From positions 1 to 25,372 of the forward strand of contig JAQUTS010000005.1 in assembly GCA_028694275.1 (NCBI GenBank): a stretch of DNA of 25,372 nucleotides. The letters run 5' to 3'. This document shows, piece after piece, positions 7,832 through 15,810 of the stretch. How positions within the stretch are numbered: position 1 is the first letter of the stretch; each line of letters starts with the position of its first letter. The DNA comes from Candidatus Gastranaerophilales bacterium. Lineage in GTDB: Bacteria; Cyanobacteriota; Vampirovibrionia; Gastranaerophilales; CAJFVJ01. Below the pieces are notes generated by a model that saw nothing but the letters and a program-made list of their open reading frames with translations, did not search any database and was not told the origin of the DNA. A program made the translations under genes and the position numbers.

Positions 7832-8328
7832 ATAATATCTTTTGCCTCTGAGGAGCTTGCTCTTTTGATTCCTTCTGCAAGGTTTGTTATTGCTTGGTTT
7901 ATTTCTCTTGGAGTGTTTGGATTTTTGAGGGATTTTTTGATTTTACTTAAAGAACCTTTTTCTTTCAGGAATAAAAATGCACCGCTTGAACTTTGTTCAT
8001 CTGGTCCATGGACAGAAACTTTGATAACGTTTTTGGATGCAATCCCCGGGATTGTTTTGGGTTTGGTGCAACTCAAAAAAACGTCTCCTGCTCCTTCAGG
8101 GTGAATATCCACGGGAACTCTCGGGCTTGGTTCTTTGCCGATTCTGAGATAAAGGGCATTGCAGGCTGCTTTTATGCTTTTTATTATAGGGTTATCTTCT
8201 TTTCTTCCGGGTTGAGGGAGTGGCTTCGATTTTGGACCAAATCTTTGCGCCAAAGTCGATTTATTTTTAACATTAACTCGTCTGCCTCTGAAATCCAAGA
8301 AGGAATGATTTTGGATACTGTTAATCAC
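7828..8328 (-). CDS. Hypothetical basic protein downstream of the RelA/SpoT-like gene
   Basis: I do not recognise this 166-residue protein. It is basic, with no signal peptide or membrane helix. The N-terminus is MINSIQNHSFLDFRGRR, then a Pro/Lys-rich linker (FGPKSKPLPQPGRKEDNP). A central part (VDIHPEGAGDVFLSC, NVIKVSVHGPDEQSSSGAFL) looks like beta structure, and the helical C-terminus reads TPREINQAITNLAEGIKRA. The start is a GTG at 8328 with AAGGAA seven bases upstream. It is convergent with atpG, overlapping by four bases. It follows the RelA/SpoT-like gene on the same strand by 95 bases and is probably cotranscribed. Its ribosome site is one arm of a 9-bp inverted repeat. A plus-strand frame over the same bases looks like an artefact. 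Confidence 0.7.
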   Translation of the reverse strand: MINSIQNHSFLDFRGRRVNVKNKSTLAQRFGPKSKPLPQPGRKEDNPIIKSIKAACNALYLRIGKEPSPRVPVDIHPEGAGDVFLSCTKPKTIPGIASKNVIKVSVHGPDEQSSSGAFLFLKEKGSLSKIKKSLKNPNTPREINQAITNLAEGIKRASSSEAKDII

Positions 8329-8332
8329 AATT

Positions 8333-8383
8333 AAATTCCTTATTTTCTTTTGATTGTACTAGTAAAAGATGAACAAGGAATTT
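8333..8383 (-). promoter_or_regulatory. Inverted repeat that can hide the ribosome site of the 7828-8328 gene
   Basis: AAATTCCTT at 8333-8341 is perfectly matched by AAGGAATTT at 8375-8383, with 33 bases between. In the minus-strand transcript the downstream arm contains the AAGGAA ribosome site of the hypothetical gene, so pairing would block it. The sequence match is direct; regulation is inference. Confidence 0.5.
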
Positions 8384-8423
8384 TTTGAACAGTATTTGTA
8401 TAAATAATTTACATTTTGTAATT

Positions 8424-9536
8424 TTAGGCCGGAAGGTTTGCAAACACTCTTATATCAAGAATCGGGTTCATTTTGTTTTTGGAATGATTCAGGTTTTCTA
8501 AGTTGTATTGTATGATTTTGTCACCTTCTTTTATTTTGACAATGCGATTTGTAGGGATATTCTGTTTTATATTAGTTATGTATTTTCTGTAAGCTTTTTT
8601 GAGTTGAGGATTGCCGTTTAAGAAATTCTTAAACGCATCTTGAACTTTTGGCATTCCATCCAAATTCATTGCAACACCTTTGTCAAAGCACTCTTTATCG
8701 TATTTCCAGCAATCATTCAAATATGATTCAAAGACTTTTTTGCCTTCTGTGTTTGTTAATATTTTTTTGTAGCTTTGTATAAGTTTATTTGCTGTTTCTT
8801 TTTCTTGGTCTGTATATTTGGAAAAGTCGATTTTTTTATTTTCTCTTATGTTATGGAAGATGTGCTCTTTGTTTCCAAGCAAATCAGAGCCGCCGATTTG
8901 GAGCTCTATTCTTTTACCGTCTATTTCAAGAATCATATTTACTCTTGTGTAGCCTGCATCTTTGGTTTTGGAAAATACTTTTGTATCATTCAAGGCAAGA
9001 GTGTTTTTCAAGTCTTCATTTATGTAGCCTGAAAAGCCTTTACCGTGGTAACTTTCAATTTCTTTGATTTGCAGTTTGCCTTTTTTTTGACCTTTAAGAA
9101 TACGGCCGAAAATCTCATCAATGGTGTCTACTGTTTCACCTTTTTTGTTCGTGAAAGTTTTGGAGTTGATTTTAATTCTCGCTCCAAATCCGTCATCTAT
9201 TAATTCTGCTGCGCCTTTTCCGACAAGGAATTTGTCGAATATTTGATCTGCTTTATTTGGCTCGTTGAAAATGCCGTTTATTTTGCGAACCATTTTTTCG
9301 CTGATGCCGTTTTTGCCTTTTAGTCTTTGGATCATCTCGGTAACATTTTCAAGGCCTTTTACTAAAGGACTTAAGACAGATGAGAAAATCTCTTGTCTTT
9401 TTACCATATCTTGATCAAGGTTCTGGGCTGCTTTTTCTGTATGCCTTATGAACTCGTGCTTAAAGGCCGACTCTATTGCAGTCGGCTGACTTTTTTTCGC
9501 GGTAGAATATACGATTTTTCCTAAACTTGAAATCAT
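8424..9536 (-). CDS. Divergent RelA/SpoT synthetase-like (nucleotidyltransferase-fold) protein
   Basis: This 370-residue protein has no HD, TGS or ACT domain, but its middle matches the order of motifs in (p)ppGpp synthetase domains. QRLKGKNGISEKMVRK (residues 70-85) resembles the RxKxxxSIxxKM(xR)K ATP-binding segment. DDGFGARIKI (114-123) resembles DLxGxRI, with D115 in the metal-binding place. AGYTRVNMILEI (194-205) resembles the GYRSLH strand; the Tyr that stacks on guanine is kept, the His is not. ELQI (211-214) resembles EIQIRT, with the catalytic Glu kept, and EH follows at 224-225. The N-terminal 60 and C-terminal 130 residues are helical and unrecognised. It might make an alarmone, act as a toxin-type small synthetase, or modify another target. 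The match is by eye only. The ribosome site is weak. Confidence 0.6.
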   Translation of the reverse strand: MISSLGKIVYSTAKKSQPTAIESAFKHEFIRHTEKAAQNLDQDMVKRQEIFSSVLSPLVKGLENVTEMIQRLKGKNGISEKMVRKINGIFNEPNKADQIFDKFLVGKGAAELIDDGFGARIKINSKTFTNKKGETVDTIDEIFGRILKGQKKGKLQIKEIESYHGKGFSGYINEDLKNTLALNDTKVFSKTKDAGYTRVNMILEIDGKRIELQIGGSDLLGNKEHIFHNIRENKKIDFSKYTDQEKETANKLIQSYKKILTNTEGKKVFESYLNDCWKYDKECFDKGVAMNLDGMPKVQDAFKNFLNGNPQLKKAYRKYITNIKQNIPTNRIVKIKEGDKIIQYNLENLNHSKNKMNPILDIRVFANLPA

Positions 9537-9681
9537 AAAAATCCAAAAACAGATACAACCTTACTAGTTAATAAAAACAAATTTGACTGTATAATTGCCA
9601 AATTTACAACGTTTTAACAAAAAATTTGTTTACAATTTGTGTTTGTAGTATCTTATTAACGGATGTTAAAAGGTAGAATAA

Positions 9682-9762
9682 ATGCTCAAGAAGCTCAAGA
9701 AAAAAGATGCAAGAGTGTTTTTGGCCGGGGATAAAAACCTGGTTTCTGCTCAAATGCAGTAA
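9682..9762 (+). CDS. Possible 26-residue upstream ORF in the nifJ leader
   Basis: An ATG at 9682 opens a 26-codon frame beginning MLKKLKKKDARVF and ending at TAA 9760-9762, 84 bases before nifJ. An AAAGG lies about ten bases upstream. It could be a leader peptide or chance; the Lys-rich start and short length give no decisive support. The rest of 9537-9846 holds no gene. It has a TATAAT at 9590-9595 and four AATTTG-type motifs between 9578 and 9639, one of them the palindrome CAAATTTG. Confidence 0.2.
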   Translation: MLKKLKKKDARVFLAGDKNLVSAQMQ

Positions 9763-9846
9763 AATCAAGCTTCATATTTGATCTTCCTATTACGCCACAA
9801 AAATAAATGGTCATTAGCCGAGAATATATAAGGAGGATCCAGTAAT

Positions 9847-12800
9847 ATGCCAGGCAAAACTATAACAGTTGATGGTAACTACGCTGCAGCGCACGTTGCG
9901 TATGCATTGAGTGAAGTATCAGCAATTTACCCTATCACACCTTCATCTACAATGGGTGAATGGATTGATGAATGGGCATCACAAGGTAAAAAGAATATTT
10001 GGGGAAAAACAGTAAGCGTTTCTGAAATGCAATCAGAAGCCGGTGCAGCAGGTGCTGTTCACGGTTCTTTGGCTGCAGGCTGTTTGACTTCTACATATAC
10101 AGCATCACAAGGTTTGTTATTGATGATTCCTGTTATGCACAAAGCAGCAGGTGAGTTGCTTCCACACGTAATGCACGTTTCAGCTCGTGCGATTGCAGCT
10201 CAATCATTGTCAATCTTTGGTGATCACTCAGATGTTATGGGTTGTCGCAACACAGGTTATGCTATGTTGGCGGCCAACTCACCACAAGAAGAAATGGATT
10301 TGGCTTTAGTTGCTCATTTGGCAACTTACAAGTCAAAAGTTCCTTTCTTGCAATTCTTTGATGGGTTCAGAACATCTCATGAAGTTCACAAAATTGAAGA
10401 AATTTCATACGATGATATCGCAAAATTAGTAGAACCTCAGTACATCGAAGAGTTCAAAAAAAGAGCCCTAAGACCTGAAGCTCCTGTTACAAAAATCGGT
10501 GCTCAAAACGGAGACGTATATTTCCAAGGTCGTGAAACAGTTAACAAATTCTATGATGCGGTTCCTGATATCGTTCAAGAATATATGGACAAAGTTGCTG
10601 CTGTAACAGGCAGACAATACAAACCATTCGATTACGTCGGAGCACCTGATGCAACAGATGTAATCGTAGCTATCGGTTCTGCTTGTGAAACAATCGAAGA
10701 AACTATCGAATACTTGAACACAAAACGCGGAACTAAATACGGTTTGGTAAAAGTAAGATTATATAGACCGTTCGATGTGAAAAGATTCAACGAAGCTCTT
10801 CCTGCCTCCGTGAAACGTATCACTGTTCTTGACAGAACAAAAGAACCAGGCGCAATCGGCGAACCATTGTACATGGACGTTGTAGCAGCTATTGAAAACA
10901 AAGATGCAACAATCATCGGCGGCCGTTACGGTTTGTCTTCAAAAGAATTCACACCATCTATGGTTTTGGCTGTTTATAAACACGCAGAAAACAACGGATT
11001 CCACGGATTCACAGTTGGTATCGAAGATGATGTGACAAATCTTTCTTTGAAAGTTGAAGAGCACATCGTAACAGAACCTGAAGGAACTACAAACTGTATG
11101 TTCTGGGGGCTTGGATCTGACGGTACTGTTGGTGCTAACAAATCATCAATCAAAATCATCGGTGATTACACAAACAAAGATGCGCAAGCATACTTTGCTT
11201 ATGACTCTAAAAAATCATACGGTGTTACGGTTTCTCACTTGAGATTCGGTGATAGCCCAATCAAATCAACATATTTGATTACCGCTCCTGATTTCGTTTC
11301 TTGCTCAACATACGCTTATGTCGGCAGATACGATATGCTTAAAGGCATCAAAGAAGGCGGTACTTTCTTGTTGAACTCTCATTATTCAAAAGATGAAGTG
11401 TTCTGCCATTTGACAAAAGAAATGCAAGAAACAATCATCAACAAGAAAATCAAATTCTACAATATCAACGCTGAAGAAATTATTAAAAGTCAGCCCGGTC
11501 TTCGCGGTAAAGGTGCAAACACAGTAATGATGGTTGCATACTTCAAAGTTTCCGGAATCATTCCATTCGAACAAGCTTATGAAGGAATGAAAAATATGAC
11601 TGTTAAAACCTTCAAGAAAAAAGGTGATGATATCGTAAATATGAACTTGGCACTTATCGATGCAGCAGTCAATGCTTGCGAAGAAGTTCCTGTTCCTGCG
11701 TCTTTGGATATTCACTGCGTTACTGATGTAAAATTGCTTCCGGATGATGCGGATGCATTCGCTAAAACAATCATTGAGCCTTCAATGAAACAAAAAGGCG
11801 ATGATATTCCTGTTTCTGCAATGTCAGTTGACGGTGTAGTTCCAACAGGTACAGCAAAACTCGAAAAACGTCGCATCGCTCCGAGAGTTCCAAAGTGGCA
11901 TTCTGAAAACTGTATCCAGTGCGGTATTTGCGCATCAGCTTGTCCTCACGCTGTTATCAGAACAAAATTAATCGAGCCTGAAAATTTGGCTAATGCTCCT
12001 GAGTCATTTACAACTTTAGATGCCAAACCAAACGATCATGGCGAAAAATTCAAAGTACAAGTTTACTGCGAAGATTGTACAGGTTGTGGTGTTTGTGTGG
12101 ATCAATGTCCTATCAACATAAATAAACCTGACGCTCCTGCTTTATCTTGGTCTTCAGTTGAAGCTGAAGAGGCTGTCGGTGAAGTTGTAAACGCCAAATT
12201 CTTTGATGAATTGCCTGATAACGTAATGGGTAAAAACACAACCAAAACAATCAAAGGTGCTATGTTGAGAAAACCGTTATTCGAGTTCTCAGGTGCTTGC
12301 GGTGGTTGCGGCGAAACTCCATATGTCAAACTTGTATCTCAACTTTTTGGTGAAAACATGATCGTTGCTAATGCAACAGGATGTTCATCAATTTACTCAG
12401 GTACTTTCCCAACAATTCCTTATACAAAAACTAAAGAAGGAAGAGGTCCAGCTTGGGCTAACTCATTGTTCGAGGATAATGCTGAGTTCGGTTTCGGTAT
12501 GAGACTTGCTGTTGATCAAAACAGAAACACATTGAAGCTTTTCGTTAACAAAGTTCTTGAAAACGAAAAAACGCCTGCTGATCTAAAAGAAGCATTAGAA
12601 GGGGCTATGGCTCATTGGGATAATTCAAAAACCCCAGAAGCTATGAAAGCTCAAGATAATGCAAAAGCAGTTCTTGCAAAATACGCTTCTAGTGAGTGTG
12701 CTGATTTGGCAAAAGTAAAAGAGCATGAAGATTACTTCACTGACAAATCTGTATGGATTATCGGTGGTGACGGATGGGCTAATGACATCGGATACGGCGG

Positions 12801-13380
12801 TATCGACCACGTATTGGCTCAAGGCAAAAACGTCAATATTCTTGTTCTTGATACGGAAGTTTACTCTAACACAGGCGGTCAGGCATCTAAAGCTACACCT
12901 ACAGGTGCAGTTGCGAAGTTTGCTACCGGCGGTAAACCAACTTATAAGAAAAACATGGGCTTGATGAGTATGGCTTATGGTCATGTTTATGTTGCATCAG
13001 TTGCATTGGGTGCTGATAGAGGTCAAACTCTAAAAGCGTTCCAAGAGTCTGAAGCTTATGATGGACCATCAATCATCTTCGCTTACTCGCCATGTATCGC
13101 TCACGGTATCGATATGAGTAAAACTCAAACTGAGCAAAAACGTGCCGTTGAAGCAGGATACTTCCCACTTTACAGATACAATCCTGAAAACGAGCAACCA
13201 TTCACTTGGGATGCTAAAGATCCAAAAGGAAGCTATCAAGATTTCATCAGAAGTGAAGGTCGTTATAAAACACTTCAGAAAACAAATCCTGATGCTGCTG
13301 AGGCTCTATACGCTCAAGCTGAGGTGGATGCCGCTAACAGAATGGCTGTATTCAAATCAGTCGGCGAATTGCTCAAGTAG
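9847..13380 (+). CDS. nifJ: Pyruvate:ferredoxin (flavodoxin) oxidoreductase
   Basis: This enzyme converts pyruvate and CoA to acetyl-CoA and CO2 and passes electrons to ferredoxin or flavodoxin, the central step of anaerobic pyruvate metabolism. The 1177-residue protein is the single-chain form. The N-terminal domain has YPITPSSTMGEWIDEW. The ferredoxin-like domain has two 4Fe-4S motifs: C689-C692-C695-C699 (CIQCGICASACP) and C744-C747-C750-C754 (CTGCGVCVDQCP). The C-terminal TPP domain has GACGGCGETPY (C818, C821), ATGCSSIY (C846), GDGWANDIGYGG and SPCIAH (C1083); those four Cys would hold the third cluster. The start is fixed by a strong AAGGAGG ribosome site just upstream. It is monocistronic, ended by a terminator at 13398. 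Confidence 0.97.
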   Translation: MPGKTITVDGNYAAAHVAYALSEVSAIYPITPSSTMGEWIDEWASQGKKNIWGKTVSVSEMQSEAGAAGAVHGSLAAGCLTSTYTASQGLLLMIPVMHKAAGELLPHVMHVSARAIAAQSLSIFGDHSDVMGCRNTGYAMLAANSPQEEMDLALVAHLATYKSKVPFLQFFDGFRTSHEVHKIEEISYDDIAKLVEPQYIEEFKKRALRPEAPVTKIGAQNGDVYFQGRETVNKFYDAVPDIVQEYMDKVAAVTGRQYKPFDYVGAPDATDVIVAIGSACETIEETIEYLNTKRGTKYGLVKVRLYRPFDVKRFNEALPASVKRITVLDRTKEPGAIGEPLYMDVVAAIENKDATIIGGRYGLSSKEFTPSMVLAVYKHAENNGFHGFTVGIEDDVTNLSLKVEEHIVTEPEGTTNCMFWGLGSDGTVGANKSSIKIIGDYTNKDAQAYFAYDSKKSYGVTVSHLRFGDSPIKSTYLITAPDFVSCSTYAYVGRYDMLKGIKEGGTFLLNSHYSKDEVFCHLTKEMQETIINKKIKFYNINAEEIIKSQPGLRGKGANTVMMVAYFKVSGIIPFEQAYEGMKNMTVKTFKKKGDDIVNMNLALIDAAVNACEEVPVPASLDIHCVTDVKLLPDDADAFAKTIIEPSMKQKGDDIPVSAMSVDGVVPTGTAKLEKRRIAPRVPKWHSENCIQCGICASACPHAVIRTKLIEPENLANAPESFTTLDAKPNDHGEKFKVQVYCEDCTGCGVCVDQCPININKPDAPALSWSSVEAEEAVGEVVNAKFFDELPDNVMGKNTTKTIKGAMLRKPLFEFSGACGGCGETPYVKLVSQLFGENMIVANATGCSSIYSGTFPTIPYTKTKEGRGPAWANSLFEDNAEFGFGMRLAVDQNRNTLKLFVNKVLENEKTPADLKEALEGAMAHWDNSKTPEAMKAQDNAKAVLAKYASSECADLAKVKEHEDYFTDKSVWIIGGDGWANDIGYGGIDHVLAQGKNVNILVLDTEVYSNTGGQASKATPTGAVAKFATGGKPTYKKNMGLMSMAYGHVYVASVALGADRGQTLKAFQESEAYDGPSIIFAYSPCIAHGIDMSKTQTEQKRAVEAGYFPLYRYNPENEQPFTWDAKDPKGSYQDFIRSEGRYKTLQKTNPDAAEALYAQAEVDAANRMAVFKSVGELLK

Positions 13381-13397
13381 TTCGTTAATAACTTTGA

Positions 13398-13437
13398 AAG
13401 AACCCTCTGTCTTTTGATAGGGGGTTCTTTTGTTTTT
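13398..13437 (+). terminator. Rho-independent terminator of nifJ
   Basis: AAGAACCCTCT (13398-13408) pairs with AGGGGGTTCTT (13419-13429) over 11 bp with one G-U pair and a 10-base loop. TTGTTTTT follows. It lies 18 bases after the nifJ stop. Confidence 0.92.
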
Positions 13438-13440
13438 GGG

Positions 13441-13960
13441 AGAGATATATTCTGCAAAAAGCAAAAAATCGCCTTGTGTAGTTTTTCCATATTTCTTAGC
13501 GAAATGAAGCGAAAAAAAGGCGCGCCAGTAGCCCAGCAAAAGTCTGCAATTTCTCATTTAAGGAAGCTGCATTAAGCAGCTGACGCATTGCAAGCCCTAG
13601 CGTAATGAGCGTTAGAAAATATGAGAAAAAAGAAACAGGCGAATGTTTTTTATGGAACTTTTTTCAAAAAAAGTTTCCGCCCCACGCGTAGTGGAAAAGA
13701 TTTGCTCTGACGGGGACTTCGTCCAGAGGAACTTTTTTCAAAAAGTACCCCAAAAGACCCGCCTACTTCTCGTTCACACGGTTCTAATACTCATTACGTT
13801 AGGCTGCGGAACTCGCACACTATGTGTGCTCAAACAGTCCTCGCCTTCGGGCTACGCCCTCTTTTCTTCATTTCGTAAAGAACCGCAGTTTACTTGCCAG
13901 ATGGCGGGTAAAAATAAATATCATTGTGTCAAACCATAGTGTTTTTTGCATAATATCTTT
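13441..13960. repeat. Palindrome-rich non-coding island between nifJ and lepA
   Basis: About 520 bases with no credible gene, visibly richer in G and C than the flanking intergenic DNA and full of short hairpins. These include AGCTGC/GCAGCT (13565-13581), GGAC/GTCC (13714-13724), GCACAC/GTGTGC (13815-13829) and GGGC/GCCC (13849-13859). A 26-base stretch at 13590-13615 recurs inverted and imperfect at 13784-13807, sharing the core CGTAATGAG. GGAACTTTTTTCAAAAA occurs twice as an exact direct repeat. This looks like a decayed or non-autonomous repeat element rather than a gene. The 98-codon frame at 13643-13939 has the composition of translated repeat DNA. Confidence 0.6.
13654..13744 (+). repeat. 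17-bp exact direct repeat, two copies
   Basis: GGAACTTTTTTCAAAAA at 13654-13670 recurs at 13728-13744, 74 bases later. Each copy is followed by bases that let it fold back (AAGTTTCC, GTACC), so each is also a T/A-rich hairpin. Confidence 0.8.
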
Positions 13961-13990
13961 TCCTACTGTTATTCTCAAATCCCCTATTTT

Positions 13991-13996
13991 TATAAT
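13991..13996 (+). promoter_or_regulatory. lepA -10 box, start of a possibly leaderless mRNA
   Basis: A perfect TATAAT ends only 11 bases before the lepA ATG (14008). A normal start site, six to eight bases on, would leave a leader of about 3-5 bases. No Shine-Dalgarno is present. The -35 region (GTTATT at 17 bases) is weak. Confidence 0.5.
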
Positions 13997-14007
13997 ATAC
14001 TGTAGTT

Positions 14008-15810
14008 ATGAAGAGAATTGAAAACGTACGCAACTTTTGTATAATCGCGCACATCGACCACGGAAAATCCACCCTGGCGGATAGATTGCTTGAAAAAACA
14101 GCCACAATCGCACAGCGTGACATGCAAAATCAGCTTCTTGATACGATGGATATTGAGCGTGAGCGCGGTATCACAATTAAGCTTCAAGCTGCACGTATGA
14201 ACTATAAGGCCAAAGACGGCAAAGATTACGTTCTAAATCTCATTGATACCCCGGGGCACGTTGATTTTAGTTATGAAGTTTCTCGTAGCCTTGCGGCATG
14301 TGAAGGGGCTTTGCTCATTGTTGATGCCACACAAGGTGTTGAGGCGCAAACCCTGGCTAATGTGTACTTGGCCATAGAACAAAATCTTGAGATTATCCCT
14401 GTTATCAACAAAATCGACCTTCCCTCAGCTGATGTTGAAAGGGTCAAACAAGAAATCGAAGACATTCTTGGAATCGACGCTTCGCATGCGATTCCTGTGA
14501 GTGCAAAAGCAGGCATTGGCATAGAAGATGTGCTCGAGGCTATTGTTGAATATGTTCCCGCTCCTGAAGATACATCTGATAAGCCGCTTCGTGCGCTTGT
14601 TTTTGACAGTTGTTACGATGCTTATCTTGGAACTTTGGCTTATTTTAAGATTATCGACGGAAGTGTCAAACTTGGCGACAAAATCAAATTTATGGCGAGC
14701 AAAAAAACATACGAAGTTGTCGAGCTTGGTTATATGAATCCTCTTCGCAAGCAGGTAAAAGAGCTCAAAACAGGTGATGTAGGCTATCTTTCAGGGTCTA
14801 TCAAAGATGTTTTTCAGCTTGTGGGTGATACAATCACCAATGCCGAAAACCCATCAAAAGAGGCTTTGCCTGGATATAAAAAAGCTGTTCCTATGGTTTT
14901 TTCAGGGTTGTACCCTGTTGAAAATCACGAATATCAGGATTTGAAAGAAGCTCTTGATAAGCTCAAACTGAATGATTCAAGTATTACTTATGAGCCCGAG
15001 AGTTCATCAGCACTTGGGTTTGGCTTTCGTTGCGGATTTTTGGGAATGCTTCATATGGAGATTATCCAAGAGCGTCTTGAGCGTGAGTATGATTTGTCTT
15101 TGATTACAACTGCTCCGAGTGTAATTTATAAGGTCACAAAAACTGATGGTGAGGTTGTTATGATTGATAACCCGACCAATTTGCCCGATCCTCAGTATCG
15201 TGAAAAAATTGAAGAACCTTATGTAAGAGTAAATGTGCTTTTGCCCAATGAGTATGTGGGCACTATTATGGAGCTTTGTCAGACAAAACGCGGTATTTAC
15301 AAAAACATGAGTTACCTTGATAATATAAGGGTCAATCTTGAATATGAAATGCCCTTATCAGAAGTTATTACAGAATTTTATGATCAGCTAAAATCACGTT
15401 CTAAGGGATATGCAAGTTTGGATTATGAATATTCGGATTACAAACGTTCAGATTTGGTTAAACTTGATATTTTGCTTGCGAATGAACCCGTTGATGCTTT
15501 GAGCACTATTGTTCACAAGGACAGTGCCTTTCATGTGGGGCAAAAGCTTGCATCAAAATTAAAAGAAATTATTCCCCGTCAGATGTTCGAAGTTGCAATT
15601 CAAGCAGCAGTCGGTGGGCGTGTAATAGCTCGCACAACGGTCAAAGCGATGCGCAAAAACGTACTTGATAAGTGCTATGGCGGTGATATTACGCGTAAGA
15701 AGAAATTGCTCGAAAAACAAAAAGCCGGTAAAAAGCGCATGAAATCAGTAGGACGAGTCGAAGTTCCTCAAGAAGCTTTCATGGCTGTTTTGAGTATTGA
15801 TGAAGACTAG
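14008..15810 (+). CDS. lepA: Elongation factor 4 (back-translocating GTPase LepA)
   Basis: LepA is a ribosome-associated GTPase related to EF-G, implicated in recovery of stalled or mis-translocated ribosomes and in 30S assembly. The 600-residue protein has all the G motifs: AHIDHGKST (G1), RGITI (G2), DTPGH (G3), NKID (G4), SAKAG (G5). The LepA-type C-terminus includes AIQAAVGGRVIARTTVKAMR, and the GGDITRKKKLLEKQK-type tail is also present. The length is normal. The ATG at 14008 gives the expected short lead (MKRIENVRNF) into the G domain. It is preceded by a TATAAT and no ribosome site. It is convergent with the thymidylate-kinase-like gene at 15807, overlapping by four bases. Confidence 0.97.
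   Translation: MKRIENVRNFCIIAHIDHGKSTLADRLLEKTATIAQRDMQNQLLDTMDIERERGITIKLQAARMNYKAKDGKDYVLNLIDTPGHVDFSYEVSRSLAACEGALLIVDATQGVEAQTLANVYLAIEQNLEIIPVINKIDLPSADVERVKQEIEDILGIDASHAIPVSAKAGIGIEDVLEAIVEYVPAPEDTSDKPLRALVFDSCYDAYLGTLAYFKIIDGSVKLGDKIKFMASKKTYEVVELGYMNPLRKQVKELKTGDVGYLSGSIKDVFQLVGDTITNAENPSKEALPGYKKAVPMVFSGLYPVENHEYQDLKEALDKLKLNDSSITYEPESSSALGFGFRCGFLGMLHMEIIQERLEREYDLSLITTAPSVIYKVTKTDGEVVMIDNPTNLPDPQYREKIEEPYVRVNVLLPNEYVGTIMELCQTKRGIYKNMSYLDNIRVNLEYEMPLSEVITEFYDQLKSRSKGYASLDYEYSDYKRSDLVKLDILLANEPVDALSTIVHKDSAFHVGQKLASKLKEIIPRQMFEVAIQAAVGGRVIARTTVKAMRKNVLDKCYGGDITRKKKLLEKQKAGKKRMKSVGRVEVPQEAFMAVLSIDED

Noticed and set aside
7993..8334. Plus-strand frame of 113 codons over the hypothetical minus-strand gene
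   Set aside because: The minus-strand frame is longer and has a good ribosome site and protein-like composition; the plus frame has Cys/Phe-rich shadow composition.
13643..13939. 98-codon frame in the palindromic island
   Set aside because: It runs straight across the hairpins and direct repeats, has no ribosome site, and its product has no domain-like character.
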